From: Nymphaea colorata
Lineage: Eukaryota > Streptophyta > Magnoliopsida > Nymphaeales > Nymphaeaceae
Reading direction: 5' to 3'
Assembly (NCBI RefSeq): GCF_008831285.2
Contig: NC_045140.1
Coordinates: 26,802,131-26,866,130, forward strand
DNA length: 64,000 bases
Below the pieces are notes generated by a model. It saw only the letters and a program-made list of their open reading frames with translations. It searched no databases and was not told the DNA's origin. Shown piece after piece: positions 12,696-24,615 of this stretch. How positions within the stretch are numbered: position 1 is the stretch's first letter; each line of letters opens with the position of its first letter. The translations under genes were made by a program, and so were the position numbers.

Positions 12696-14579
12696 GAAGA
12701 AGAACGTGGATGAGAGTCTTTCGTAGGCCCCAAGGGTATATAAAACATGGGTTTTTTAGTTACAGGCCACGAACAGATAAGCTCAAATCTGGAATAGCAG
12801 AATGACTCAGATAGATCGTCACCATCTTGGTGGTCAAAAAGTTTGAGCATGTTGAAGCTCGTTTTTGGTTATATATATTATAAATCTTCTTTTATATATT
12901 AAGAGGCTTTGGCACCCATACAAATCAAACTAAAGATTTATCAACAACGGCGGAAGGGCAAGCGAGGATTTACATTCTATTGATGCCTTTGATTTGCCTT
13001 CTGATCTGAAATCTTTTATTCTGTTCAAACTTCAAGTCATCATGGGGTTTGTGATCTATTGTTGAGTGTTTGTTCATAATCATGGATTCAAAAGGAAGAG
13101 AAAAGTTGAGAGGAACAACCTCAGAAGCAACGGAAAGCATGATTGAGATCGTAAGAAAAGACTCCAAAAGGAGATCTGCTGGATGATCAACCTGATCTTG
13201 TGGCCGCAGAAAGCAAGCTGGTTTGCTTACCTGAGGTTTATAGATATTAGTGTTATAACAATGCGAGGTTCTCGAAAATCTTGCGATTTATAAGAAAAAC
13301 AAACAAAACAAACAAAAAGCGGGGGCGGAAATCGTGAGGTTTTGAAACTCTAGTCAAAATAAAAATGCCGGTGATTTTATCACGATTTCCTGATATTTTA
13401 GTGTTTTTTAGATGTATATTAAGGTTTTTTTATCATTTTCATTGCTTTTAATTTTTTTAAAAAAAATTATCGAGGTCTTCTTGAGAAGAACAACTTCGTG
13501 AAAAAGTACTTGAAGAAAAATTTCTGGAGAACAACTTTTTGCGGCAATGCATTCTGTATATCATCAATATTATCTGGTAACCAAAAACATACATGCTGAA
13601 CTTTCGAAGTAATATTCCTTTGATCTATTTTACCTCTAGAGACTTGAAAATAATGGTTACTCAAAATGTGGGTTACGTTATGGTATTTTTTCTGCACAAC
13701 TGAGTTTAATTTTGTTAAAATTAAAAATTCAATCAAGTGCATCAGGTTGCCAATTCAGTGAATCGGCTGATTCAGCAGAGCAACAATTAAGGCGATAAGA
13801 AAATCTCACAAGTTTTGCGTATTATGTCCCATTTTCATAAAAATAAAAAACAGGAGAAAGTGGCCATTATATTATATTATGTAAAAGAAAACGGATAGTT
13901 ATTAGACCCTCATATGCCATATTTTATAGGAATTGTTTGGATCCTTGGCTTTAAGGACATCCAATGGTAGAGATTAAATTTAAGAAAATGGAAATCCAAT
14001 TGTATTTTTAAGAGACAAAAATATCTCTCAATAGAGGAAGCAAATGAGCTTTTTTTGTCTTTTTAAAGGCATTTCAGTCTTTTAAAAATACTGCTAAGTT
14101 TTAAGTTTTTTCAACTTAATGTCTACTATACGATCATCTTAAAATCAATAACCCACTGAATGCTCATCAAGCATATATATATATATATATATACAAAGTT
14201 TTCAACACTATATTCAAACTTCATATTAAATTAAATTTAGGATATATAATGCACATAGTCCTTAACATTAAAAAACACCAGCTGCTAGTTTTTATTGCAA
14301 AAGACTCCAGCAAGTTGTCTCCTAAAAGATAGGCGGCAATGTGATATCATGAAGGGTGTGTTTCGTGTTCCGTGCATTTCTTGATGGAACGCACGGGCAG
14401 AACACGCCGTTTTCAGTGGCAAAAGGGATGCGTTCCCTGTTTGCATGTGCCTGGGGGCCGCGCTCTCATGCACCGTATTCTGTTCCGCCCCGCTTTGGAA
14501 CCGGAATCAAACATGGTGCTACGTAAATTAATGGATCCAAACACAATAGGGTCCATATTGACATCCTCATACCTCAGCC

Positions 14580-14640
14580 TCTACCTTAGGGTTCAGATTC
14601 GAACACCATAATGTGGGTTGTAACCAGTTGTTAAGGGCTC
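14580..14640 (-). repeat. Possible tRNA-derived (SINE-like) fragment, minus strand
   Basis: The reverse complement carries a B-box-like GTGTTCGAATCTGAACC and, upstream of it, a weak A-box-like TTAACAACTGGTT. There is no full cloverleaf. It may be a decayed SINE and lies about 100 bases from a second tRNA-like fragment on the plus strand. Confidence 0.35.
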
Positions 14641-14724
14641 AAGAAAGTTGCTTCTTCTTACTATTCACATCAACCGTTTCTCATCCTTAAAAAAGAAGTC
14701 CGATAAATGCGTGAAAGATCCAAG

Positions 14725-14800
14725 GAGTTTGGCATAGTTGGTTGGGCTAGCAGCTAGTACCACACTAGTCAATTGTTCGATTTCTTTGTGCATCGACTCT
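14725..14800 (+). repeat. tRNA-derived SINE-like fragment
   Basis: An A-box-like TTGGCATAGTTGGTTGGG (14729-14746) is followed about 35 bases later by a B-box-like TTGTTCGATTTC (14773-14784). That is the spacing of an internal RNA polymerase III promoter. The sequence does not fold as a functional tRNA by eye. A related sequence is at 38895-38960. A plant SINE head or tRNA pseudogene is the most likely identity. Confidence 0.45.
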
Positions 14801-16639
14801 CTGTGCAAGCGGAACAAGGCCGTGTATAATTAGTCTTAATCCATATTTTATCATGTATATAAAATCTAATCAAGCAGACCCTTAACCTGAAACATTTACA
14901 TTGTTGCAACCTCAGATACCAAATAGACTGAAGCCCAATCTAGTTTGTTCTAGTGAGCAAGAGGTTAACTTATCGAGCCGAATTGGCCGACCGGGGCCAG
15001 TAGCGTACTAGTATTAGTCGGGTACCAGGCCCGATGCTATCTCTAATTTGAGTCTTTTTGATGGACATAAAATGGTATAGTACAAAGGAAGGAAATTGGC
15101 TTGACAACTCAAGAAATTATGTCTATAAAAATGAAAATATCCAAGTTACACTTATAAAGATATGTCAGACTCAAAAGATACAGGTAAACTTTCAACTTAT
15201 TACTATAGCTGACTCAAAAGATGTAAATTTTCTAAAGATGTAAATTTTCTAAAAACACATGTATGAAAAGATAAACCTAAAGTTTTGATAAAGTTAAAAG
15301 CTTTCACATTTGCTTCTAATAAGTAGCGTGTAGTTATGGTTAAAAGAACTGACTTGGATATAAAAAATATGAACTAATAGTGGCGGGAATAGTTAAATGT
15401 GTTGGACCAGCTTCTCTTGCGGATGCTTTAGCCCCTATTAACTCAAAACTTCATTTTTGTATAGGTGGCAAATCAAGTTATGTAAATAAATCTGGATCAG
15501 TTACTAACAAGAATTAAGTTTCGCATGCATCGCCAGAATTTTTTCACCAGAAGGGCCGAATTAAAGTTTCCAAATTTTGTCTAATGCCGAAATATTATTT
15601 TTTAAAATTTTTATATATAACAAATAAAATTTTCTAAAATTTACATGTAAATTTGATAAAAAAAATTCATGTGGGGTACCTTGTCTCTGCCCCTTTCCGA
15701 TTTTTTTCTTAAAATTTTTATTTTTCCTATAATTTTAATTTAAAGTGTCATTTTATTTATTATATAATTATTCTAATATTTTTTCTGTTCAAGAGCAATT
15801 GGTGGAGAAATTTTAAAAAATTATAATTTATTATTCGTTATGCTTATGGGAAGGTGTTTTGATATATATATATATATATATGTTATTGAATTCAGCCTAC
15901 TATTTTTACGTGATTATAATAAAATTGAAACCAATCTAATACTTTTGCAATTTTTTATTTTGTATCGCTAAAAACTATTAGAAAAATGTGTTTTATTGCT
16001 AAAAACTGTAGCAAGCAATTGATCCTCTTAAATGTATCTTTTACAATAATTTTTAATGACAAAATAAAAAAATACCATCCAACTATAAAAGTAGTCGGCT
16101 GATTTGAATATATATATATATATATTGTCAAATAGCATTTTATTTATTTATTTTGTCACCAAAAAATGTCATAAAAAGTCAGTTTTGATGAGGAGAGGAC
16201 TGTTAACAAGATGACATAAATATAAGACAGTCCAATTTGCCAAAAGGTTATTATTTGAAAATGCTCTTCATGTTATAATTATAAAGTAACCCTATTTAAT
16301 ATTCCGGTGAACTTGTTTTTTTTTTTTTTTCAAGTATCTTTAAAAACTCATTTTTTGTCATCTCAGGTTTTGAAAAATGAAAGTTTTTTCATTATCATCC
16401 AAACAGGCAAATCAGGTTTTAAAAACTCACTAAAAAAACAAATTTTAACAAAACTAAAAAAACAAATTTTTTAAAATTTGAAAAAAAAAAAAACCATCCG
16501 GGTAGCCGGCAGATTTCATTTTGTTCCTATTGCGCATCGAAAAGGTAGAACTGATGAGGAGCGGGTGGTGAGGTCACACCGTCTCGTTTATTCCCATCGC
16601 TTTTGTTGACGACAAACACAGAAACCGGATACCCGTCTG

Positions 16640-16852
16640 GACTCTCCTCCTTTCTTTTCCTGCGTCTTGGACACGGAAGTAGAGACAGGGGAGAGTCTGG
16701 GAGGAGAAGGATAACCCCACGGGAGGCGGGAACAGTCCTGCCGAACTCAGAGGAAAGAGAAGAATAAGAACGAAGGCGAGGGAGAATTCCTCGTTTCTTC
16801 CGACGCCTTGGATAGGAAGGAGGAAGGATTTTGGCATCGATCGATCGGAGCA
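16640..16852 (+). promoter_or_regulatory. Probable PEX5 5' leader/proximal promoter
   Basis: This GC-richer block sits between AT-rich intergenic DNA and the PEX5 start codon at 16853. No clear TATA box is visible. The block's base composition is typical of a plant 5' untranslated region. The transcription start cannot be placed from sequence. Confidence 0.4.
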
Positions 16853-19800
16853 ATGGCGCTGAGGGACTTAGTGACCGGCGGAGCCGCGTGTGCCGTCCCT
16901 GGCTCATCGTCCAGTTCCTCCAATCCGTTTGGCGCCCTCGCAAACACTATTCTTGGCTCCTCCTCTAAAACTCAGGTAATCCCCTCTCCCGCCAGCTCGT
17001 ATTTCCTCCAATTGTTCTTCTTCCTACATCCTTTTCTTGTTCTTTGTGTTTTTTTTTCTTCGGATTTCTGTCGGGAAAGATTCATGCAATCGCCCGTCGG
17101 GCGATCTATAAAGTGTTGCCAAGTGTCAGATGGGATCTCCATGTCCGGAACCCATGGCGGGCGTCTATTCCCGTGAGGTAGAAGTTAGGATACTCCATGG
17201 TAGGCAGGGGAAAATTCACGGATTTAACTGGGCGCAGGGCAGCCAACGGTCGGTGGTGGGTTTTCCTTGGGCTATATCCATAGATTCCCGTGCATCTTCC
17301 TTTGATGCGTCTGCGGCGCATAATTTCTTCGGGCTCTTCCTGCTATTTCGAGCTCTCTCTTTGGCGCTTTGCGCCACGTTATTTTGTCTCTCTGACTGTA
17401 ACTTCTCTGCTGCTGAACTTTAACTATGCCTGTTGCTTGCCCTACTCTTAATTGCTTTCCTTAACGTGGAGCTGTACTTACCCCAGTTTAGCAGCACAGG
17501 CTACCAAATATACCGGGAACCAAAAGGTTAAAATCTTCAATTGCAATCTTAGAAAGAAAAGTAGCTTGAATTAACTCGTTAGGATGCTGGTGAAATTCGT
17601 TACACAAGTCATCTTTTTAATCACCATGCCAATGAAGAGGTCGTGTAATAATTGTTCCACGAATCGTCCTTCGTTACAGGAAAGACTAAACGAGCTTCCA
17701 GGAGCAACAGTTGCTGGCGTTGATGCCACCAACTTCGGCACAGAAAGTCCCTTGTTATCTCTTCCAGGCTCAGAAGATAAATATGAGCTTCCGGATACTC
17801 AGGTTTGACCTTCTTATTCTTTCATGCTTGTCTAAAAGCATCTTGTTGAAAATTTTTTGACAGGCTTCCTGTTTCAGGGTTCCGAGTTTCTTCAAAGTTA
17901 CCGTTCCGCAGAACATGGTGGTCTTGGTGAAGCATGGAATGAAATTCATCGATCTCCCGTGCAGCCATTTCCTCATAATCAAGTCGGACAAATTCAGCCT
18001 CAGTTTGCTGAGTTTGAGCAGATTTACAACAATGCTGGTCCTTTCCCACAACCAACTTGGGAAGGTAAAGCCAAATACGCTACTGCTTTTGTTGGTAAAA
18101 TGTTACATATTTTCTTTGACAATAACAAGTATCCTCCATCTTTTCTATAGAATGGCTGTAGAATTTCCATATTAGTCCAATTTCATTGTTACATTCTGCG
18201 TCTTATATTTCTTGTCATTTGCAATGTCCATATCTAATGGACAAGATTGATGTGCACACAAATACACACATGTATGAGCTGGAATGCTCATTAAGCAGCT
18301 TGTTTGAGTAATAAGCCAAAATGACTTGTCTGAAGTCTGAACAAATATTGCCTGTTCATACTTGACTTACTCAGTCTTACTGAGTCAACTTGTCAGCATA
18401 ATGAACCGAGTCAAGGCAAGATGAAGCTACTTGATCAATTTCCACCTCTAGCTGGCAAGTACGTGCACACTATGTACATGCAGTTTTAAGGAGAGAGAGC
18501 CACTGGTGGCTTCATATTTCTTGCTCACAAATGAGCCTGTGTGAGGGTCTAACTTCAACATTAGAAATTATGAAGAACCTGTAAATATTTGCTTAACATA
18601 TGAAAATTGACTTATGAGGTGGATAATTTTATCTTTTAGTGCCATAAAAATTCAGCTTCCATAAATGAAAATTCATTCAATTAAGTTCATATCATGTCCA
18701 CTTCATGTACTTCAACAGATTCCTATTGAGTTGCTGCACTTATTGCTCTTTAACAGGTCCTCCACAGAACATTTTGTCTCGTTTTCTACACTCTTTTGTG
18801 GACAGTGGTCGGGCTGGTATCCCTTTTCGCCCAGTGGCACTTCCAGTTTTAGGTTTGTCTGAATCTGATAAGCGATGTATATTGGACCGGAGCAGCATAA
18901 TGGCACGACACTTTTTTGCTGATAAGAGTGATGAGTATATTAATGCCCAGGTATGCTTCTCATTGGAAATTAGTTGCACTTACGGCTCTAAATTATGGGT
19001 TTTTTTGTCCTTGTAGTCTTCCATCTGATTTATGATGAATGCCTCCTTCCAGGTAACAGCATTATTACATTCCCTAGACATTGATAATGATCTGCGGAAT
19101 AAGGGGCATCAACGTGGAAAGTACCCTGAGCTGGAAGAGTATTGGACAGAATCACAAGGTGCCTCAAACTTTGGAACTGCACATGCTGCTGATAAATGGG
19201 TTACTGAATTTAGCCAGTCCAGATCACATGGAGAACCTGATTCCTGGGCAGATGCTTTTGACAAACAACATGGTGTTAACAGTTGGATCTCTCAGTTTGA
19301 ACAGGTTGTTGCTTTTACTGGGTTAACCTTTATAGTCATCTAATTTCTGGCAAAATATCATGTGTCAAATTGTTTCTGCTGCTTATTTATTTTTATAAAC
19401 AATGCTCATCGGCAAGCAAATAATTCCCTTTGTTGTCCATGAAAAACTGCCTGCTGTTTGATGTTTCTTAGTAATTTAATTTCTTGTAATGTGTTTTCCA
19501 ATAGTATAGGAAGGCAATGAACCATGACAGATGGTCATGAGGATAGCTGTAAGGCTAACCAGTGGAAAACAACCAAGTGGTGACAGTCAATTGCTCGATT
19601 GAATTGTCCCTAAAGAGAGTCCAATTCTTGCTCTATGTAAGGTCAATTCATCTCAGCATATCATGGATATTCCTTTGAACACTAAAGGTATTGAAATAAG
19701 ATAGGGTAGCCCCTTAAAGATATGGTTGTTCTCTTGCACCAATAACCCCTAAGAATAGGACTGATGGTTGGTATCTCACTGCATAACCACTTCCACAGGT

Positions 19801-20103
19801 ATTTCCATTTTTTGCTATCAGAGAAGTCTGCTGATTCCAATAACATACTGCAGGTACAGGCATTTGTCTCTAGGGAGAATTCTAATCGTGTAATACAATT
19901 ATTATAGGTATCTGAAAAGCATGCATGATTGCAAAACTTATGTATCTAAAAGTGTAAGGATGTAAATCATTTTAATTGAAGGATCATGAGGAAGACGGTC
20001 TAGATCTTCTGTAGTGTCCAGGCAGTGGAGTGGGGCAGGTCTAGTTGGATAAAGTGGACCACTCCACAAAAGGACAGCCAAGAAAGAGGAAATTTGTAAT
20101 TCA

Positions 20104-20189
<86 letters not shown>

Positions 20190-20449
20190 GCCCAGCAGGC
20201 TGCTGCATCAGCCCGTGAGGGCTGTCCAAACGACACAGATTAGATGGACTTCATTTTTTCTGCCACTCTCTCTCCCTGACTCCCTCTTGATGGCAAGAGG
20301 AGAGGGAGAGAAAAGGGAGAGATGACCCTCTCTCTCTGTCTCGCTCTTCTCTTGCTGTGGATAGAGAGAGTGCCAAAAAGAAAGAAAGAGAGACGTGATA
20401 TCTGGGTCGATTGGATGGCCTTTATCTCTTTCTCTCTCTCTCTCTCTAT

Positions 20450-20501
<52 letters not shown>

Positions 20502-23500
20502 TGTATATATACAAATATGTATATAAGTACACACTCAAACATGACACCTAACTACTCTCTCTATTTCTCTCTTCATTAAATGCTAAGAAGAGGACTTCCA
20601 ATGAAGAAAGATAGAGAGAATAGTCAGGGTTTGCCATCTTTTCTACAGTCAGGATCTAATTCTTTCGTGTGCATGCATGCACGTGTGTGTGTGTACAAAA
20701 ATGCACGATTGGATCTACAAAAGTTGCATTAAAAAGTGTTTCTTATTCTATTTAACTTGATATATGTACTTATCATGGTCCCTCTAATAAAGATAATATA
20801 GTGAAATGGTTACTTTTTTACCCTTAATATGTGTTCTTATAATGGATGAATGATCAACAACTCATAGGCATCTCATATGCCTCCCTCTTTTTCACATGAT
20901 ATTGAGGGAAATAATATATGAAAAACTGAGTTTTCATCATCAAGTTCTCCTGCAGGTAAAAACACTAGCTCCTGTCAGTTCATAAAGAGGATATTTCAAT
21001 CTATTTTTTATTTGATTTCAAGGATTATTTTCTTTCTACCGACAAAAAAGGAAGAGCGATATGAGATGCCTATGAGCTCTTGATTATTCACCTCTGAAAG
21101 GAACACATATAAGGTGAAAAATAATTGGTCTACTACACTATTTTTACTAGACAGATCATGATGAGCACATCTATCAATTTAAATTGAATTAAAAAACTTA
21201 CTAGTGCAGATTTTCGTAAGTGGATAAAGGGGACTGGACTATATACATATATATAGTCCAGTCCCCTCTATCCACTTAAGGAGCCTATGGAAGAAATATG
21301 GTTTTGAGTAGTTGTATCCATATGACACCTACTTTCTGTGGGCTGATGCAACCCTGTGGATGAGCAGGGGGGAGAGAAAAATTGAAAATACGTCCTGGAC
21401 CACTCTTGGTGCGACATTGTAATTGCTCAGATGATTATGCCATCCCAAGTTCTGATGATTCTGAAGAATCTGCACTAATGGTGCTAACCAGTTAGGCAAA
21501 AGAACGGCAGAGAGTACACAAACTTATTGGCTTAGTGGAAAGCAACAAGTGTATTTCCCTCCTTCTTGAACACGTACGGATACATGCATGCATGCATGCA
21601 ATCAAATAAAGCATGCAAATCCGATCAAGTGCAAACTCTTGAGCAATAAAAGTTAAAACCATTATGTATGAAATTAGAACAATTAATATAATCCAAAACA
21701 AATTCTGAGAGGAAAATACTGCAAGTTGAGGATAGGCAATCTAGATCATTATTCACATACATGTTCATGATGAAGTGTTCAGTCTTGGACAATGGGACAT
21801 TTGCTTGCTTTTATATCTCCAAAGAATCCTGATGTATTCATGAACTTTATAATGTAAGTCTTGTAAGATGTTATCCGTATCGTACAATACATACCGTATA
21901 GGTTTAGATAACCTATACGGTACGCTTACAATACAAGATACGCTCGTGTATCATAAGCATATCGCCCGTATCGTACGATATGGGCGATACACTCCCGTAT
22001 CGTATGATACGGGAAAAAATGCAAAAAGGGGCTGTCCTCTCTCTCTCTTCTTGTTTTTAAAGACTCCAAGAGACGTGGGATGGAGAGATTAATGAAGAAA
22101 ATGAAGATGATGATGCAAATGATGAATATTATCGTTGAATCATGAAAGATAATAACTATGTGTTTTGAACTTATGAATTGTGATGTAATCTAAGTCCTAA
22201 GATTCTATAAAATTTTCAAGTTTAAAATTGTGATGGATGCTTATTATGTTATTTTGAATCTCTGATTTCTTATTTTTGAATGTGTTGTTGTTATACATGA
22301 ATGTTCCTTATGTATGATGATTTTTCTTATTGAATACATTTTTTCTTCTTTTTTTTTCGGTTTTTTTGTCGATTTTTATCTATTTTTCTGATTTTTAAAT
22401 AATTTTTAAATTAAAAAATTAATTTTATGATACTCTACGGTACGCTACAGCGTATAGGTCGGCCCGACTGATAAGCATTACACTACACCTTTTACAACAT
22501 TGTTGGGAAGCACATGTCAAGTGAAGTGTCTCTGTGCAATAGGCGTCACTGCTTCCAGATTTCAACACTGCAAGCAGGAAATCTGGAACTCTACATGTAG
22601 GAGTGATTCTGCTACCAACAGAAGGATGCTGGGCTATGTCCTGCATTTGTGTGGTTACCTGATTGTCTGTCACATTTTTTATGTACTCATTTCTTGGTTT
22701 ACTTAAAGTGTTGCTTTGTAAACTCCTTTATCTCTGTCATGCAATATCTGAACTGGTGTTCATATGCATGAGCATATGTGCAAGGTGTGGCCAGGTCCAG
22801 ATTCGTGCATGTCAATTTCTACATGTGTGGTTGGAGGACAAAAGAAGGGAGAATGATGTGAGGCAGAGGATTAAACATCTGCTTATTGTTTGTTTTTGTT
22901 TCATATGTGTAAGACTTGTTGACTTGATCGAATGTTGATTGAATTTTTCTTATCTCATTTCAGGAACAACTGATGGCATCACAGAGTCAACTGACTGGTG
23001 CAAACATGTCACATTTAGCAGCAATGGAACAGTCTCGCATGCTCGCACATACACTAGCTCAAAACGAAGATCCAAGATTTCAGGCATGTCTTTGAGGCAA
23101 CATTTACAATTGATTTAAGTTTTGACTGTGGAGTGTGGTCTTGCTGTTTAATTATCAGCAGTCAAATTCATGGTTTTAGTTTGGTGACATGAATACTCCT
23201 CCACTTAGTTGTGTTTCTGTTGGTGTAATTGTAGTCTAGGTGGTTGCTTTTTAAATTGGTCTCTAGTGAAGAATGAGTAAAATATTTCATGATGAAATGA
23301 AAGTTTCATCTGTTGTTATGCCCTTCGATCTAATTCTTTATCTTATTGAAGGTGTAGAAAGAACAAAACGAAAACACTGGGTGCAAAGGAATTTTTAACT
23401 GTACAAATGTTTTTTCTTATTTAGTTCGAAAAGAATATGCATTACATACCTGTAAGACTGTTACCAGAAGTAAAATTTTGTGATGACTCACTGAATCTGC

Positions 23501-24558
23501 TTTGTTGTATTGAATATTTTCCATTTATTTTTGTTGTACAGGCAACTGTATTTGATCTTCCTGAATTGTTCCCTTCCTGTTTCCACTCTAACTTTCTATC
23601 TTGTTGAACATGGTTGGTGATATACATTCTTACTTGGAGATACGATGAACAGAACTCTAAGTTCCTTCAGTTTGTATCAAAGATGAGCCGTGGGGAGTTA
23701 ATCGTTGATGATAATCAACTGAGACCAGCAGCACCATCTCTTTCCAATGAATGGGCAGAGGAGTACAATCAGCAGAATGAAAAGACAACCAGTTCGTGGG
23801 CAGATCAGTTTGTAAGTGTTGTTCTCAAAGTCTTTATTATATTTGTAAATGTATGAAATTATGTTAAAAGATCATTTCAGAAAAAAATTACATTCTCTTC
23901 ATTGCATTCTGGTAAAAGTGGATCTTGTATACACTGTTAATTTTCAGCATCTGCAATATCTGTGTCCACCTGTATTGTTTTGCTGAAGAAGGCACTGAGT
24001 GTGTAAGCAATTTCTAAACTGAAAAGGATTTGTATATGAGTTAAAAAAATTAAACTATACTTGATGGGGAATCCATACTTTCTCAATATATGCAGCACAC
24101 ATTTTTTCTGCCATAAGAAAAGTTAAAATTATATGGAAAAAGGTGGTTTTTCGTTTCCCAGACATTCCAACATATGTAAATTAAAAATTTGAATGCGCCA
24201 CCTGTTATCTGTTTGCATCATGAGATTCACTGGGTGATATCAGGCCAAAGTTTATGAAAGTTTAAAAAGAGAAATTATGAAAGGATTATGTCAGATCATC
24301 TGCTAAACTGCTCTCTTATTTTGCATCAACCTCCTTGAAAATTAAAGGAAAAAAGGCCATCTAAGTGCTTGCTGGAAAAGTAGAATTCAAACAACGTAAC
24401 ATGATTTGGTCTGATTCTACCTGCAACCACATAGAGAGGCTTGTCATTTTCTATAAAGAAATGGTGAGAACAAAGGATGTAACCAAGTAATGCATAAACA
24501 GGGGTCCAACTATCTCTTGCACATTAGGCCTTTCATCAACCAGCCTTTGGGCTACTGC

Positions 24559-24615
<57 letters not shown>

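Larger units (their letters stand above)
6649..16852. other. Gene-poor stretch between BRL and PEX5
   Basis: I recognise no protein-coding gene here. The first 1.2 kb (6649-7890) lies upstream of the minus-strand BRL gene. It is rich in pyrimidine/purine tracts: GA at 7376-7402, CTT at 7621-7676 and CT at 7803-7833. These may belong to its promoter or leader. The rest is AT-rich, with microsatellites, diverged tandem duplications (near 10722-10870) and tRNA-derived repeat remnants near 14.6-14.8 kb. The last 200 bases before 16853 are GC-richer and probably contain the PEX5 leader. Confidence 0.6.
19305..22963 (+). other. PEX5 intron 5 (3.7 kb), repeat-laden
   Basis: This is the longest PEX5 intron. 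It holds the compound (TA)n-(GA)n tract at 20105-20187, a CT/TA/GT compound microsatellite at about 20427-20512, a 29-bp hairpin at 21217-21278, CATG repeats at 21582-21600 and a nested palindrome cluster at 21892-22013. The composition suggests several independent insertions. No coding exon is hidden here, because exons 5 and 6 join in frame to the family sequence without loss. Confidence 0.75.
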
